Positions 1 through 8,304 of a stretch of DNA of 64,000 nt are shown here, piece after piece; the first letter of the stretch is position 1; every line of letters starts with the position of its first letter. The stretch lies in contig CASDOP010000001.1 of assembly GCA_949282385.1 (NCBI GenBank), positions 310,001-374,000 of the forward strand. The letters run 5' to 3'. This DNA is from an uncultured Clostridia bacterium. Its GTDB lineage: Bacteria > Bacillota > Clostridia > Christensenellales > Borkfalkiaceae. The notes under the pieces were generated by a model that saw nothing but the letters and a program-made list of their open reading frames with translations, made no database searches and was not told the origin of the DNA. The position numbers were made by a program, and so were the translations under genes.

Positions 1-131
1 CCGAAAACTTCGCCCTTTTTGATTTCAAAGTTTACGTCGTCTACGGCTTTAAGCTCGCGACCGGGTCCCATCTTGAAATACTGGCAAAGGTGCTCTACTC
101 TAAGCAGAACTTCGTTATTGTTTTCCTGCAT
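1..131 (-). CDS. oppF: Oligopeptide ABC transporter ATP-binding protein OppF, N-terminal fragment (cut by window edge)
   Basis: Only the first 43 codons are inside the window; the gene runs off the left edge. They begin MQENNNEVLLRVEHLCQYF and continue through an LKAVDDVNFEIKKGE segment, the usual first strands of the second ATPase of Opp/Dpp peptide importers, just before the expected Walker A. The start lies 3 bp after the oppD stop, so it is the last visible gene of the opp operon. In the family, OppF pairs with OppD to power peptide uptake through OppBC. The assignment as OppF rather than another Opp/Dpp ATPase rests on gene order. Confidence 0.85.
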   Translation of the reverse strand, partial: MQENNNEVLLRVEHLCQYFKMGPGRELKAVDDVNFEIKKGEVF

Positions 132-134
132 AAA

Positions 135-2357
135 TTAAACACCTCCCATCTTATTCTTCATTCTTTCAATTCTGTCGGTAATAATCTTGGGAATTTCAAT
201 CTTGGGAGCGTCCGGATGCAACAACCAGGTAGCCGCGTAATGCGTATCGGAAATTTTAAACATGGGAGGTTGCTCCTCAAAGTCGATTTCCATAGCATAT
301 TTGTTGCGCTCTGCAAACGCGTCTCCCTTGGGCGGATATATCATGTTGGGCGGAGTGCCGGGAATTGCTTCGAGCTTTTCCTTGGTATCGAGGTCGGGCA
401 TAGACGAAAGCAACGCCCATGTATAGGGATGAGCGGGCGTGTAGAATACGTCTTCCGCCGTTCCTATCTCGACAATTTTGCCCGCATACATAACGGCAAC
501 CCTGTCCGCCATGTTTGCAACGACGCCGAGGTCGTGTGTTATGAATATTACCGAAAGCTGTCTTTCTTTTTTTACTTTGTTTATGAGTTCGAGTATCTGA
601 GACTGAATTGTAACGTCGAGCGCGGTAGTCGGTTCGTCGCAGATAAGTATATCGGGATTTGCCGAGAGAGCAATGGCTATGACTATTCTCTGTCTCATGC
701 CGCCCGAAAATTCAAAAGGATACTGCTTGTATCTTCTCTTGGGTTCGGGAATGCCGACTTCTTCCATGAGCTTAAGCGCGCGAGCTTTAGCCATGCGCCT
801 CGTAACCTTGTATGCTACGTCGCTCGCCTTGGCTTTGAGGTAATCAATCATCTCTACTGCCTTTGCGTCAAAGTCATGCGCGTCGCCTTTGGCAATTTCG
901 TTGACAAAATTTTCCTTAACCTTGCTAATTATGGCACATATATCGGCTTTTGCATTATCAAGATCTACAAGGTTTTTGCCTGCGACTTTCCAGTCGGGAG
1001 TTTTTCCCTTTGCCACTTTTCTTTCGTATGCGGCTGTCTGTTTAGCAAAGCGCTTTTCTTCTATGCGGTTGCGCCTAATTCCGTTATAATAGAGCGAAAT
1101 TGCAGCCTTAATGCTCGAAGCGAAGGTATATGCATAGTTATCCTTATGAATTTCAAGCCTGTCGATAGCTTTGGTTATAAGCTGAATGAGTTTTCTGGAA
1201 GTTTTGTAAACTTCGCTCCTCTTGAGCATATCGCCTTCGAAGATATGCATGACTTCATTGATATAATCTACGGCTGTCTGCTTGTTTGCTAGTCCTTCTT
1301 CATGCGATTTTATCAGCGCACTCTTCGTGCTCGCGATGAAATCGAGCATAAAGTTGTCGTCAAGATATTTTCTGAGGAAAACGTTAAGCTCTTCAACGCT
1401 CAAATCGGGCAGAGGCTCCTCAGAGAAAGTCAGATAATAACCCATTGCAAAGAAATTGGGCATGGGATATTCCAGAGCTTCGGCTATTATTTCGCGTATT
1501 GCAGTGAGCTGATCGCGAATGTCGGAGCCTTTCATCTCCATAACTTTGCGGCTCTTTTTTCCGACGATGCGGCAAGCGAAATCAAGCGCAGCTTCGGGCA
1601 GGGAAAGTTTTACGTACTGCTTTATTTTTTCTATTGCAGCCATAAGTTCGCCTGCGCGCGAATTAATAACATATTTGTGAACGCTTCCTTCGGCAAGTTT
1701 TAAAATTTCCTTGACCTCCGAAGGCAAATCCGTAACCGCATTCTTTTCTATCTCGAAAAGCAGGTTATCTGTTTCGTAGAGGCATTCGGAAGCGTTATTT
1801 TTTGCTCTGTCGTAAGCTCCCTCGAGTTCGAGATGTTTATATTCAAACTTATCGAAATCGCGGCATTTTCTGGCATTCTGCTCTGCAATCTGCTTGTCTC
1901 CGCCGGCAATGGCGGCATCCATATTGACATTGAGCAGCTTAAGCGTGCTGTTGAAATCTTTTCTCGCTTCTTTCTGACTGAGTTTGCCGTTTATAAGCAT
2001 TGCCTCGGTCATCTGTTTGCCTATGCGCATTATGGGGTTAAGCGATGACAGAGGGTCCTGGAAAATCATGGCGATTTTATCGCCGCGGATTTTATGGAAA
2101 CCGTCTTCGCCTATCTTCATGAGATCCTGACCGTCGTAGACAATCTCTCCGCCCTCTTTAATCGCGTTGGCGGCAAGTATGCCCATGATGGCGCGCGTGG
2201 TTACGGACTTACCCGAACCGGATTCGCCGACTATGGCGAGCGTTTCTCCCTTATAAAGGTCAAAATTTATGTTGCGCACAGCCTGAACTTTGCCGTTTGC
2301 CGTTCGGAAAGATATAACAAGATTTTTTACGGAAAGTTTTACTTCTTTATTTTCCAT
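135..2357 (-). CDS. oppD: Oligopeptide ABC transporter ATP-binding protein OppD with a ~380-residue internal insertion
   Basis: 740 residues against roughly 320-350 for ordinary OppD. Walker A GESGSGKS is at 44-51 and the Q-loop glutamine near 100 (MIFQDPLSSLNP). The signature SGGMRQR follows only near 551 and Walker B ILICDEP near 570-576, then the H-loop ITHDLG. The extra residues, about 145-523, fall in the helical subdomain. They are charged, look largely alpha-helical, show no membrane segment and resemble nothing I recognise. The C-terminal OppD motif is present but its usual cysteines are replaced (AERNKYAMEI, AATWLLHP). I start at ATG 2357, just after the oppC stop; an upstream in-frame ATG lies inside oppC. 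Role: powers peptide import with OppF. Confidence 0.9.
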   Translation of the reverse strand: MENKEVKLSVKNLVISFRTANGKVQAVRNINFDLYKGETLAIVGESGSGKSVTTRAIMGILAANAIKEGGEIVYDGQDLMKIGEDGFHKIRGDKIAMIFQDPLSSLNPIMRIGKQMTEAMLINGKLSQKEARKDFNSTLKLLNVNMDAAIAGGDKQIAEQNARKCRDFDKFEYKHLELEGAYDRAKNNASECLYETDNLLFEIEKNAVTDLPSEVKEILKLAEGSVHKYVINSRAGELMAAIEKIKQYVKLSLPEAALDFACRIVGKKSRKVMEMKGSDIRDQLTAIREIIAEALEYPMPNFFAMGYYLTFSEEPLPDLSVEELNVFLRKYLDDNFMLDFIASTKSALIKSHEEGLANKQTAVDYINEVMHIFEGDMLKRSEVYKTSRKLIQLITKAIDRLEIHKDNYAYTFASSIKAAISLYYNGIRRNRIEEKRFAKQTAAYERKVAKGKTPDWKVAGKNLVDLDNAKADICAIISKVKENFVNEIAKGDAHDFDAKAVEMIDYLKAKASDVAYKVTRRMAKARALKLMEEVGIPEPKRRYKQYPFEFSGGMRQRIVIAIALSANPDILICDEPTTALDVTIQSQILELINKVKKERQLSVIFITHDLGVVANMADRVAVMYAGKIVEIGTAEDVFYTPAHPYTWALLSSMPDLDTKEKLEAIPGTPPNMIYPPKGDAFAERNKYAMEIDFEEQPPMFKISDTHYAATWLLHPDAPKIEIPKIITDRIERMKNKMGGV

Positions 2358-2358
2358 A

Positions 2359-3894
2359 TCAGTCCTCCGAACCGCGCAGCGAAGGATTGAATGCATCGCG
2401 CAATCCATTGCCGAATAAGTTGAATGAAACCATAAGTAAGCCTATGAACAATGCCGGGAACAATACTACATGGGGGAAATCAACCATTACCTTCTGACCT
2501 GCCGAGAGCATTGCGCCGACAGAAGATGTTGTAGGGCTGTCAAGGTTGATTATGCCGAGGTATGTCAGTGAAGTTTCGCTGAATATAACTCCGGGTATGA
2601 TAAGCACGCACGAGGTTATAAGCGTGCCGAGTGAATTGGGGAATATATGTTTCCAGATTAGTCTTCTGTCCCTTGCACCGAGCGTTCTAGCTGCAAGAAC
2701 ATATTCCTGGTTCTTATAACGATAGAACTGCATACGGGTTGTGCTTGCTATGCCTATCCAACCCGTAAGAATAAAGGCATAGATCAACGCAGGAATTACA
2801 CCGACAACCGGCGTAAGATGCAGGTTGAACAAAACGGTTACAACCAGTGTGGGCAGACCGCTTAAAATATCGGAAATGCGTTCCATCGTAAGATCGACAG
2901 CGCCGCCGTAGTAACCTTCGATTGCACCGTAAATTGCGCCGATGAAGAGGTTGATTGCCGATACCGCAACCGCGAACAGCATGGAGAAACGAGCGCCGCT
3001 CGCCAATCTGGTGAACACATCGTAACCCTTTGAATCCGTACCGAACACAAAGCTTGGCTCAAAGCCGTATTTATAAATGAAATAGTTGTAAGGTTCTACC
3101 CTGACTTTATAGTTATAACCTGTCGAAGCCGTGCCTGTACGCTGCGCATAGCTCCAGCCGTTGGCTTCGTCGCCGTTAACGTAAGGGTCATCGGGAAGGC
3201 GCATTACGCTCGTATAATCATCTTTCAAACCCTCAGCTACGGCATAAGTATAGTAAGCGGGTATAAGCTCGCCGTTATCGAGTTCGGGATTACCCTTTCT
3301 GTCGCAGACATACCAGACGCTGTCGTTCTGTATGAGAGCAAGATTGTTATTGACGTAAGGCAGAATTACCTGCATATTGTTTTCGTCCTGCCAATCCATA
3401 AGAGCCTGATACTCTTGCGCGGTAAACGTCTTTGTAAAACCTTTGATCGCACGGTAAGTGTCAACCTTTATAGTATAACGACTTCCCACTTTTTTGGTTT
3501 CATAGATAACCTGATAGCCCCTCTCCTGCTGCATACCCAAATAACGGTAATAGTTTGCGGCGGAAAGTTCTTCCTCTACCTCTGTACCGTCCCAGAAGCC
3601 CGTGCCTTCCATTATGGAAAGCTTGGGCAGAAGCGTCTGGTACTGTCCTACGTCGGTATCGTTGCCGTAAGCGCTAGTATATTTGTCGCTTATGCAATAA
3701 GGTCCTACTATTGCAAAAATAACCAAAATAAGAATTATTATAGCGGCAATAACTGAGCCTTTATTTTTGCAAAAACGCCTGAAAGCGTCCTTAAAATAAC
3801 CTACGGGCTTGGTTTCGAGCTTTTTATCGTGGGATAAATCGCGCTTAGTTACAAATTGAAATTTTTCCTTAGGAATGCTATTTATATTTTCCAT
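2359..3894 (-). CDS. oppC: Oligopeptide ABC transporter permease OppC with enlarged extracellular loop
   Basis: 511 residues; ordinary OppC is about 300. A cytoplasmic N-terminus is followed by TM1 at about 47-66. A long hydrophilic stretch, about 68-283, then precedes the conserved FGTDSKGYDVFTRLASGAR motif that normally follows TM1 after only some 50-60 residues. The rest is a standard BPD_transp_1 permease with the EAA loop (EYVLAARTLGARDRRLIWKH), which contacts the ATPases. By family topology the extra ~160 residues lie outside the membrane, where they could meet the substrate-binding protein. The gene sits between oppB and oppD with 1-bp gaps. The insertion has several aromatic and acidic patches and no domain I recognise. 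Confidence 0.92.
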   Translation of the reverse strand: MENINSIPKEKFQFVTKRDLSHDKKLETKPVGYFKDAFRRFCKNKGSVIAAIIILILVIFAIVGPYCISDKYTSAYGNDTDVGQYQTLLPKLSIMEGTGFWDGTEVEEELSAANYYRYLGMQQERGYQVIYETKKVGSRYTIKVDTYRAIKGFTKTFTAQEYQALMDWQDENNMQVILPYVNNNLALIQNDSVWYVCDRKGNPELDNGELIPAYYTYAVAEGLKDDYTSVMRLPDDPYVNGDEANGWSYAQRTGTASTGYNYKVRVEPYNYFIYKYGFEPSFVFGTDSKGYDVFTRLASGARFSMLFAVAVSAINLFIGAIYGAIEGYYGGAVDLTMERISDILSGLPTLVVTVLFNLHLTPVVGVIPALIYAFILTGWIGIASTTRMQFYRYKNQEYVLAARTLGARDRRLIWKHIFPNSLGTLITSCVLIIPGVIFSETSLTYLGIINLDSPTTSSVGAMLSAGQKVMVDFPHVVLFPALFIGLLMVSFNLFGNGLRDAFNPSLRGSED

Positions 3895-3895
3895 A

Positions 3896-4885
3896 TTACT
3901 TCGCCCCCATTCTTATTCTCGGGTCAATGATGCCATAGCTGATGTCTATGACAATATTGGCTGTCAGGCCGAGTAATATATAGAACGCCGACAACAACAT
4001 GAAGAAGTTGTAATCGGGATATGTTCCTGTTATAGACTGAATATAAAGCTGACCTACGCCGGGTATCGAGAACATCTGCTCGAGTATAAGCGAGCCAGAC
4101 ATTATGCTTACAAATTCGCCTAAAATCATAGGGAAAATAGGCACCATCGCGTTTCTCATCGCGTGGCGCAGAGTTGCCTGTCCGCGAGTAAGTCCCTTTG
4201 TGCGCGCAAGCAACATATATTCGCTTGTCAAAACTTCGGTAAGTTCTGCTCGAGTATAGCGCGCAAAACCTGCTATAGAAGAGAAAGACAAACTCAGAAT
4301 TGCGGGTATCATACTTTCAAAACCCGTCCAGCTGAACGGTCCGTTTACGGCGTTCATCGTAGGCGAGAACCACTTGAGCTCAACGCACATCAAAATCTGA
4401 ACAAGAAAGCCGTAAATAAAAGAAGGTACGGATACGAATACCATAACGCCCGTTGAAATTAGGTGGTCCTGCCACTTATTCTTTTTGATAGCGGCGATAA
4501 TGCCGAGACCGAGACCAACGGGTATGCTGATTAATATAGAATATAAATTGACACCGACGGTAAATGGAAGTTTGCTGGTGAAAATGCTCCATACTTCCTG
4601 TCCGACATATATTGTTTCTCCTACGCCGAAGTCACCCTGGAATGCGTAAAAGAGGAAATAAACATATTGTTCAAGGATGGGCGTTGTTACGTATTCGCCA
4701 GCCTCATTTATATACATCTGATGTAACTGCACCCTTCTGCGCAAAATCAGCTCAGTATCTTTACCAAGTTGTTGTATGGGCGTATTTGGAAGCAGTTTGA
4801 CCAGAACAAAACATATCGTTATTAAAATAAAGGCCGTGATAAGCATCAGCCCTATTCTTTTTAAGATGTATTTAAAAATATACAT
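3896..4885 (-). CDS. oppB: Oligopeptide ABC transporter permease OppB
   Basis: 329 residues, normal length for OppB/DppB. It opens with a TM segment (MYIFKYILKRIGLMLITAFI), has the EAA motif EYMLLARTKGLTRGQATLRHAMRN, and ends with IDPRIRMG, typical of the family. I use ATG 4885, which has AGGA about 6 nt upstream; an ATG 33 nt further up lacks a ribosome binding site. It forms the membrane channel with OppC. Unlike its three neighbours it carries no extra sequence, so the enlargement in this operon is confined to OppA, OppC and OppD. Confidence 0.93.
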   Translation of the reverse strand: MYIFKYILKRIGLMLITAFILITICFVLVKLLPNTPIQQLGKDTELILRRRVQLHQMYINEAGEYVTTPILEQYVYFLFYAFQGDFGVGETIYVGQEVWSIFTSKLPFTVGVNLYSILISIPVGLGLGIIAAIKKNKWQDHLISTGVMVFVSVPSFIYGFLVQILMCVELKWFSPTMNAVNGPFSWTGFESMIPAILSLSFSSIAGFARYTRAELTEVLTSEYMLLARTKGLTRGQATLRHAMRNAMVPIFPMILGEFVSIMSGSLILEQMFSIPGVGQLYIQSITGTYPDYNFFMLLSAFYILLGLTANIVIDISYGIIDPRIRMGAK

Positions 4886-4988
4886 GCGGTGTCCTGCCTT
4901 TAATAAAATCAACGACATAGCGGAGTGTAAACACCCCGCTACGTCATTAATTCTTAATGATTTACTGTTGTAAAAGAGTATTTATTTA

Positions 4989-7547
4989 TCAGGTATAGTT
5001 GAGTTCGCCGCCGTTGTCGTTGACGTACTTAGCCCATTCAGCGTCGTCCATGGTATAAGTCATATACTTGACGCCGCCGCGGCCTACACCGTAGATATAT
5101 TCTTCGGTATAGAATTCGATACGCATACCCTTGAGCGAAGCAGATGCCTGAACGCCGACGGGGATCATGTCGTACTGCTGAAGAACTGCGTTTTCAACTG
5201 CCGCGAGAACTGCAAGACGTACTGAAGGATCTGCAGCAACGCCTGCGTTGATAGTAACCTTATCGGTTGTAGGCTGACCGTCAACTACTACGGTTGCGGA
5301 AATATTGCCGCCCTGAAGAGCAGTTTTACCCCAATCGTAAACGCTTGCGCGGAGAATCTGACCGTTAATTTCAACGTCGCACATGGTTGTTTTTGTATCC
5401 CAACCCGGGTCATACTGATAATCTTCGGATACATATGCTTCCATGAGGTTGTAGGGGTCAAGCGCACTGCCCGTCCAACCTACGCCGAAGAGAACGTCTA
5501 CCTGGTTATTCTGGAGATATTCAGCGAAAGACGTTGAACCGAGAACCTGCGACTGCTTGAATACGAGGTGACCTTCAAAAGGAGTACCAGCAACAGCATT
5601 CGTCCAAGTAGCAACAAGGAAGTTATAACCATTGTTATAGTATTCATGCTCTGCAGGCTTACCTATAACTATCTGAACTTCCCAGTTGTCGCCTTCGGGA
5701 AGCATGCCGCTTTCAACCGCTTCATTATAAGCCTGAGTAAACAAAGTCTTTGCGCCTGAAGGATCGTAACCCGTAATACTGCTTATTGCTTCATCGATGG
5801 TTGCATACTCTTTGCCGGGTCCGATATCGTCTGAAAGTCCCCAGAAGTCTACGAGAACCTGCTTAGCTTCGTCGGTAGTTCTGTAAGAAATACCGTTTTC
5901 GGGGTCGGATACGATCTGGTTAGTGAACAGCGAAAGTGCGGGGCTGCTCATGGGGTCAAGGGTCTGCGCATATGCCCAACGGTCAATGGAGAACGAAAGA
6001 GCCTGACGGAATTCCTTGATGGTAAGTACGGTCTTGTTAACTACATTTCCGCTCGTTGCGGGAGTAGCTGCCTCCTGAGCTGCCGTAAGTCCTTCTGTAT
6101 CGGGGTTAAGAGCAACAAACCACGTGCTTTCGCCTTCGGTGAAGTAGGTATATTCACTGGACTGATAATCATCCATATCGGCAGCCTGAAGTCCGTAAGA
6201 GTCAAGTTTGCCTGCTTTGAATTCGCTGAGACGAATAGAGCTGTCGGTAATCTGTCTTATGGAGATGTTGGTCGTCTGATACTGTCCTTCGTATGCGGGA
6301 TCGCTGTAACCGTACCAGTAAGGGTTCTTTTCGAATTCTACAACGGAGTCCTGAACATAGGAAGAAATTCTGTAAGGACCAAAACCTACATAAGTTTCTT
6401 TGCTTGTACCATAGCTGTTGGAATAAGCGCCCTGGTTGTTGGAAATGCAGCTCTTGTAAGTTTCGGGATGTACAAGAGAAAGCGCACCCGTAAGGCTGTA
6501 GTTAAGATAGAAACCGCTGAGAGAGGATTCCAAAATTACATCAAGAGTGTAATCGTCAACAGCTTTTATACCTACGTTGCTGAAATCAAATTCAGGCCAT
6601 GTGGAACCGAAGAAGCACATTTCCTGCCATTCAGCATATGCATAGTTAATGTCGCCGTCAGCGCCGACGTAGTTATCAGAACTCTCGCATGCAGCGGCAT
6701 ATTCTTCCGCAGTGCCATATCCGTGAAGCATAGCGATTACATCCATTACCATTTCGAGTCCGGCCTGGTCAAGTTTGATGTAGCCGTCTTCATCTGCCTT
6801 AGCGGCAAATTCTTCCCAACCGTCTATCTCGAAATAACCGGCGCCGTAATAGTCGTTAAGACCGTTGGAACCCCAGTTACCGCCGGTGGTTAAATTGATA
6901 GCTATATCTTTGCCGTCGAGCTGAAGAACGTTGTTTGCGCCTGCAACGAGGTCAGCGATGTCAAAATATTCCTCTGGACCATAGTTTGCGGATACCATTG
7001 CAGAATATGCATAAGTGTTTGCCTTTGCATACTGTTCGGCGCCGACTATTGTGAACTGTCCGCCGTAATATGAGTCGGCACGATAGTTTGCCGCATCGGG
7101 ATTGAGAAGAAGCTTCATCGATTCAACAAAGTCGTCTGCCGTAATCTCGTCGCCGTTATCAAACTTAAGGTCGTGGCGAAGTTCAATTCTTATTGCCTTC
7201 CAGGTATCGCCCGAAGTAATACCCCACTTGGTATCGCTTACATACTGAGAAGTTACATCCTGAGGCATTTCGGACGCCATTGCGGGAACGATTACGTAAC
7301 CGTCTTTGGTATCGTTATAGTCGAAGGTGTAAAGTCCGTCTTCGGTATAACCTAAGATGTCATTGGACGCGTCGGACGTATAAGTGTGTACGTTCCAGTT
7401 GTCCGCCAGGTCAGCTGTCGCCATGCGATAAGTATACTTACCCGACGAGTTGCCGTCGTCTCCGCAAGCCGTAAGGCCGAAAGCGACAGAACCGGTCATA
7501 AGGCAAGCAACCGCGCAAGCGGCAACTTTCTTAATTCTGTGTGCCAT
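4989..7547 (-). CDS. oppA: Oligopeptide-binding lipoprotein OppA (SBP family 5), unusually long
   Basis: 852 residues, where family-5 binding proteins are usually 520-620. A lipoprotein signal peptide ends in LTAC with lipidated Cys28, followed by a Gly/Ser linker. The body shows the SBP_bac_5 pattern: a mature start NWNVHTYTSDAS, then a region reading FRQALSFSIDRWAYAQTLDP, the usual FRQALSYAIDR motif. It is rich in Tyr, Asp and Gly. It is the first gene of the operon, with GGAGGG about 10 nt before ATG and a promoter about 145 nt upstream. It should capture peptides outside the membrane for OppBC. The extra length parallels the enlarged OppC outer loop; a direct contact between them is inference. 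Confidence 0.9.
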   Translation of the reverse strand: MAHRIKKVAACAVACLMTGSVAFGLTACGDDGNSSGKYTYRMATADLADNWNVHTYTSDASNDILGYTEDGLYTFDYNDTKDGYVIVPAMASEMPQDVTSQYVSDTKWGITSGDTWKAIRIELRHDLKFDNGDEITADDFVESMKLLLNPDAANYRADSYYGGQFTIVGAEQYAKANTYAYSAMVSANYGPEEYFDIADLVAGANNVLQLDGKDIAINLTTGGNWGSNGLNDYYGAGYFEIDGWEEFAAKADEDGYIKLDQAGLEMVMDVIAMLHGYGTAEEYAAACESSDNYVGADGDINYAYAEWQEMCFFGSTWPEFDFSNVGIKAVDDYTLDVILESSLSGFYLNYSLTGALSLVHPETYKSCISNNQGAYSNSYGTSKETYVGFGPYRISSYVQDSVVEFEKNPYWYGYSDPAYEGQYQTTNISIRQITDSSIRLSEFKAGKLDSYGLQAADMDDYQSSEYTYFTEGESTWFVALNPDTEGLTAAQEAATPATSGNVVNKTVLTIKEFRQALSFSIDRWAYAQTLDPMSSPALSLFTNQIVSDPENGISYRTTDEAKQVLVDFWGLSDDIGPGKEYATIDEAISSITGYDPSGAKTLFTQAYNEAVESGMLPEGDNWEVQIVIGKPAEHEYYNNGYNFLVATWTNAVAGTPFEGHLVFKQSQVLGSTSFAEYLQNNQVDVLFGVGWTGSALDPYNLMEAYVSEDYQYDPGWDTKTTMCDVEINGQILRASVYDWGKTALQGGNISATVVVDGQPTTDKVTINAGVAADPSVRLAVLAAVENAVLQQYDMIPVGVQASASLKGMRIEFYTEEYIYGVGRGGVKYMTYTMDDAEWAKYVNDNGGELNYT

Positions 7548-7691
7548 TTTTTAGCAACCCTCCATAAAATAAAATTTTGTTGTCTCCTCGACAACTATTT
7601 TTACTATTGATTTTAATTTGATATCGTTCTATGTATAATTGTGAATAGGAGCACAAAAATATCAAAAAATATTCAAATCAATTACTTTATT

Positions 7692-7720
7692 ATAATACTA
7701 ATTTACATCTTTTTTGTCAA
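7692..7720 (-). promoter_or_regulatory. Sigma-A promoter of the opp operon
   Basis: On the minus strand TTGACA, 17 nt, TATTAT. It gives a leader of about 140 nt before oppA. That leader contains a small 6-bp hairpin (GTTGTC/GACAAC at 7579-7595) some 30 nt before the start codon; no known riboswitch was recognised. Confidence 0.75.
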
Positions 7721-7964
7721 TAGGTTTTCGACTGCTTATTTTATTTTTAGCATTATTAAATTTAATAATCGCAATAAAACAATCTTATAATAAACACATT
7801 GTCGCAAAACTCGCAGATATTTGTCAAAATTAATAAGATTTAGCAAATTTAAGCAATATCTTAAATTTATACAGCGCAAATTAATAACAATTCAAAATCT
7901 ACGCACTTAAAAATCGATTTATGAAACGCACAAAACTCTTATTCGGAAAGAACATTAAGTCAAC
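7721..7964. other. AT-rich intergenic stretch with no gene seen
   Basis: Lies between the opp promoter and the terminator of the tRNA gene. Very AT-rich with many short A and T runs; no open frame of note, no tRNA, no clear repeat and no conserved leader structure was found. Confidence 0.5.
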
Positions 7965-7993
7965 AAAAAAGCGGCACATTATGTGCCGCTTTT
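7965..7993 (-). terminator. Intrinsic terminator after tRNA-Glu
   Basis: Hairpin of GCGGCACA and TGTGCCGC with a tiny loop, followed on the minus strand by six T. It begins only 5 bp beyond the encoded CCA of the tRNA. Confidence 0.85.
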
Positions 7994-7997
7994 AAAA

Positions 7998-8072
7998 TGG
8001 TGACCCTGCCGGGAATCGAACCCGGGATTGAGCCTTGAGAGGGCTCCGTCTTAACCGCTTGACCACAAGGCC
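7998..8072 (-). tRNA. tRNA-Glu (anticodon CUC), CCA encoded
   Basis: 75 nt including CCA. Acceptor arm GGCCTTG pairs with CAGGGTC through two G-U wobbles. The D arm is GTC/GAC with loop AAGCGGTTAA, the anticodon stem GAGCC/GGCTC with loop CTCTCAA, and the T arm CCGGG-TTCGAAT-CCCGG. Positions 34-36 read CTC, which decodes GAG. It has its own promoter and terminator. Confidence 0.95.
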
Positions 8073-8091
8073 GTATTTACTTTGCCGATTG

Positions 8092-8120
8092 ATTATATCA
8101 TACCTCGTTTTTGTTTGCAA
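8092..8120 (-). promoter_or_regulatory. Promoter of tRNA-Glu (TTGCAA-17-TATAAT)
   Basis: Minus strand TTGCAA, 17 nt, TATAAT, with an extended TGA just before the -10 hexamer. The -10 ends about 20 bp before the mature tRNA. The same TTGCAA -35 variant precedes the SRP RNA, tsaE and the sugar-phosphate transferase at 55.2 kb. Confidence 0.8.
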
Positions 8121-8158
8121 GCAAAAATGCGGCAATACGACAATTATTTTTTACGACA

Positions 8159-8184
8159 GAATGCGCGCCGAACGGCGCGCATTC
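8159..8184. repeat. Perfect GC-rich inverted repeat
   Basis: GAATGCGCGCC and GGCGCGCATTC around a GAAC loop. It lies 3' of the flavoprotein gene that ends at 8305 and could be the end hairpin of that transcript, but no T run follows on either strand. Confidence 0.55.
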
Positions 8185-8304
8185 CGATAGAGAGAATATG
8201 AAAAAAGTTAAGTGTAGGTAATAGTCTTTAAAAAAATGCTCTTCGCAACTTTTGTAAAGATTGTATACCTCCATTGTGTTAATTTTATGATAAAAAAATG
8301 TTTT

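Noticed and set aside
90..1292. Open frame of 400 codons on the plus strand
   Set aside because: It lies wholly opposite oppD and has no start signal or recognisable motif; low stop frequency on the opposite strand explains it. The same holds for long plus-strand frames opposite uvrB (14697-15827) and mfd (30064-31230), and the minus-strand frame opposite pheT (40714-41883).
7579..7595. Regulatory hairpin in the oppA leader
   Set aside because: Only six base pairs and it does not cover the ribosome binding site; no T run at a useful distance.
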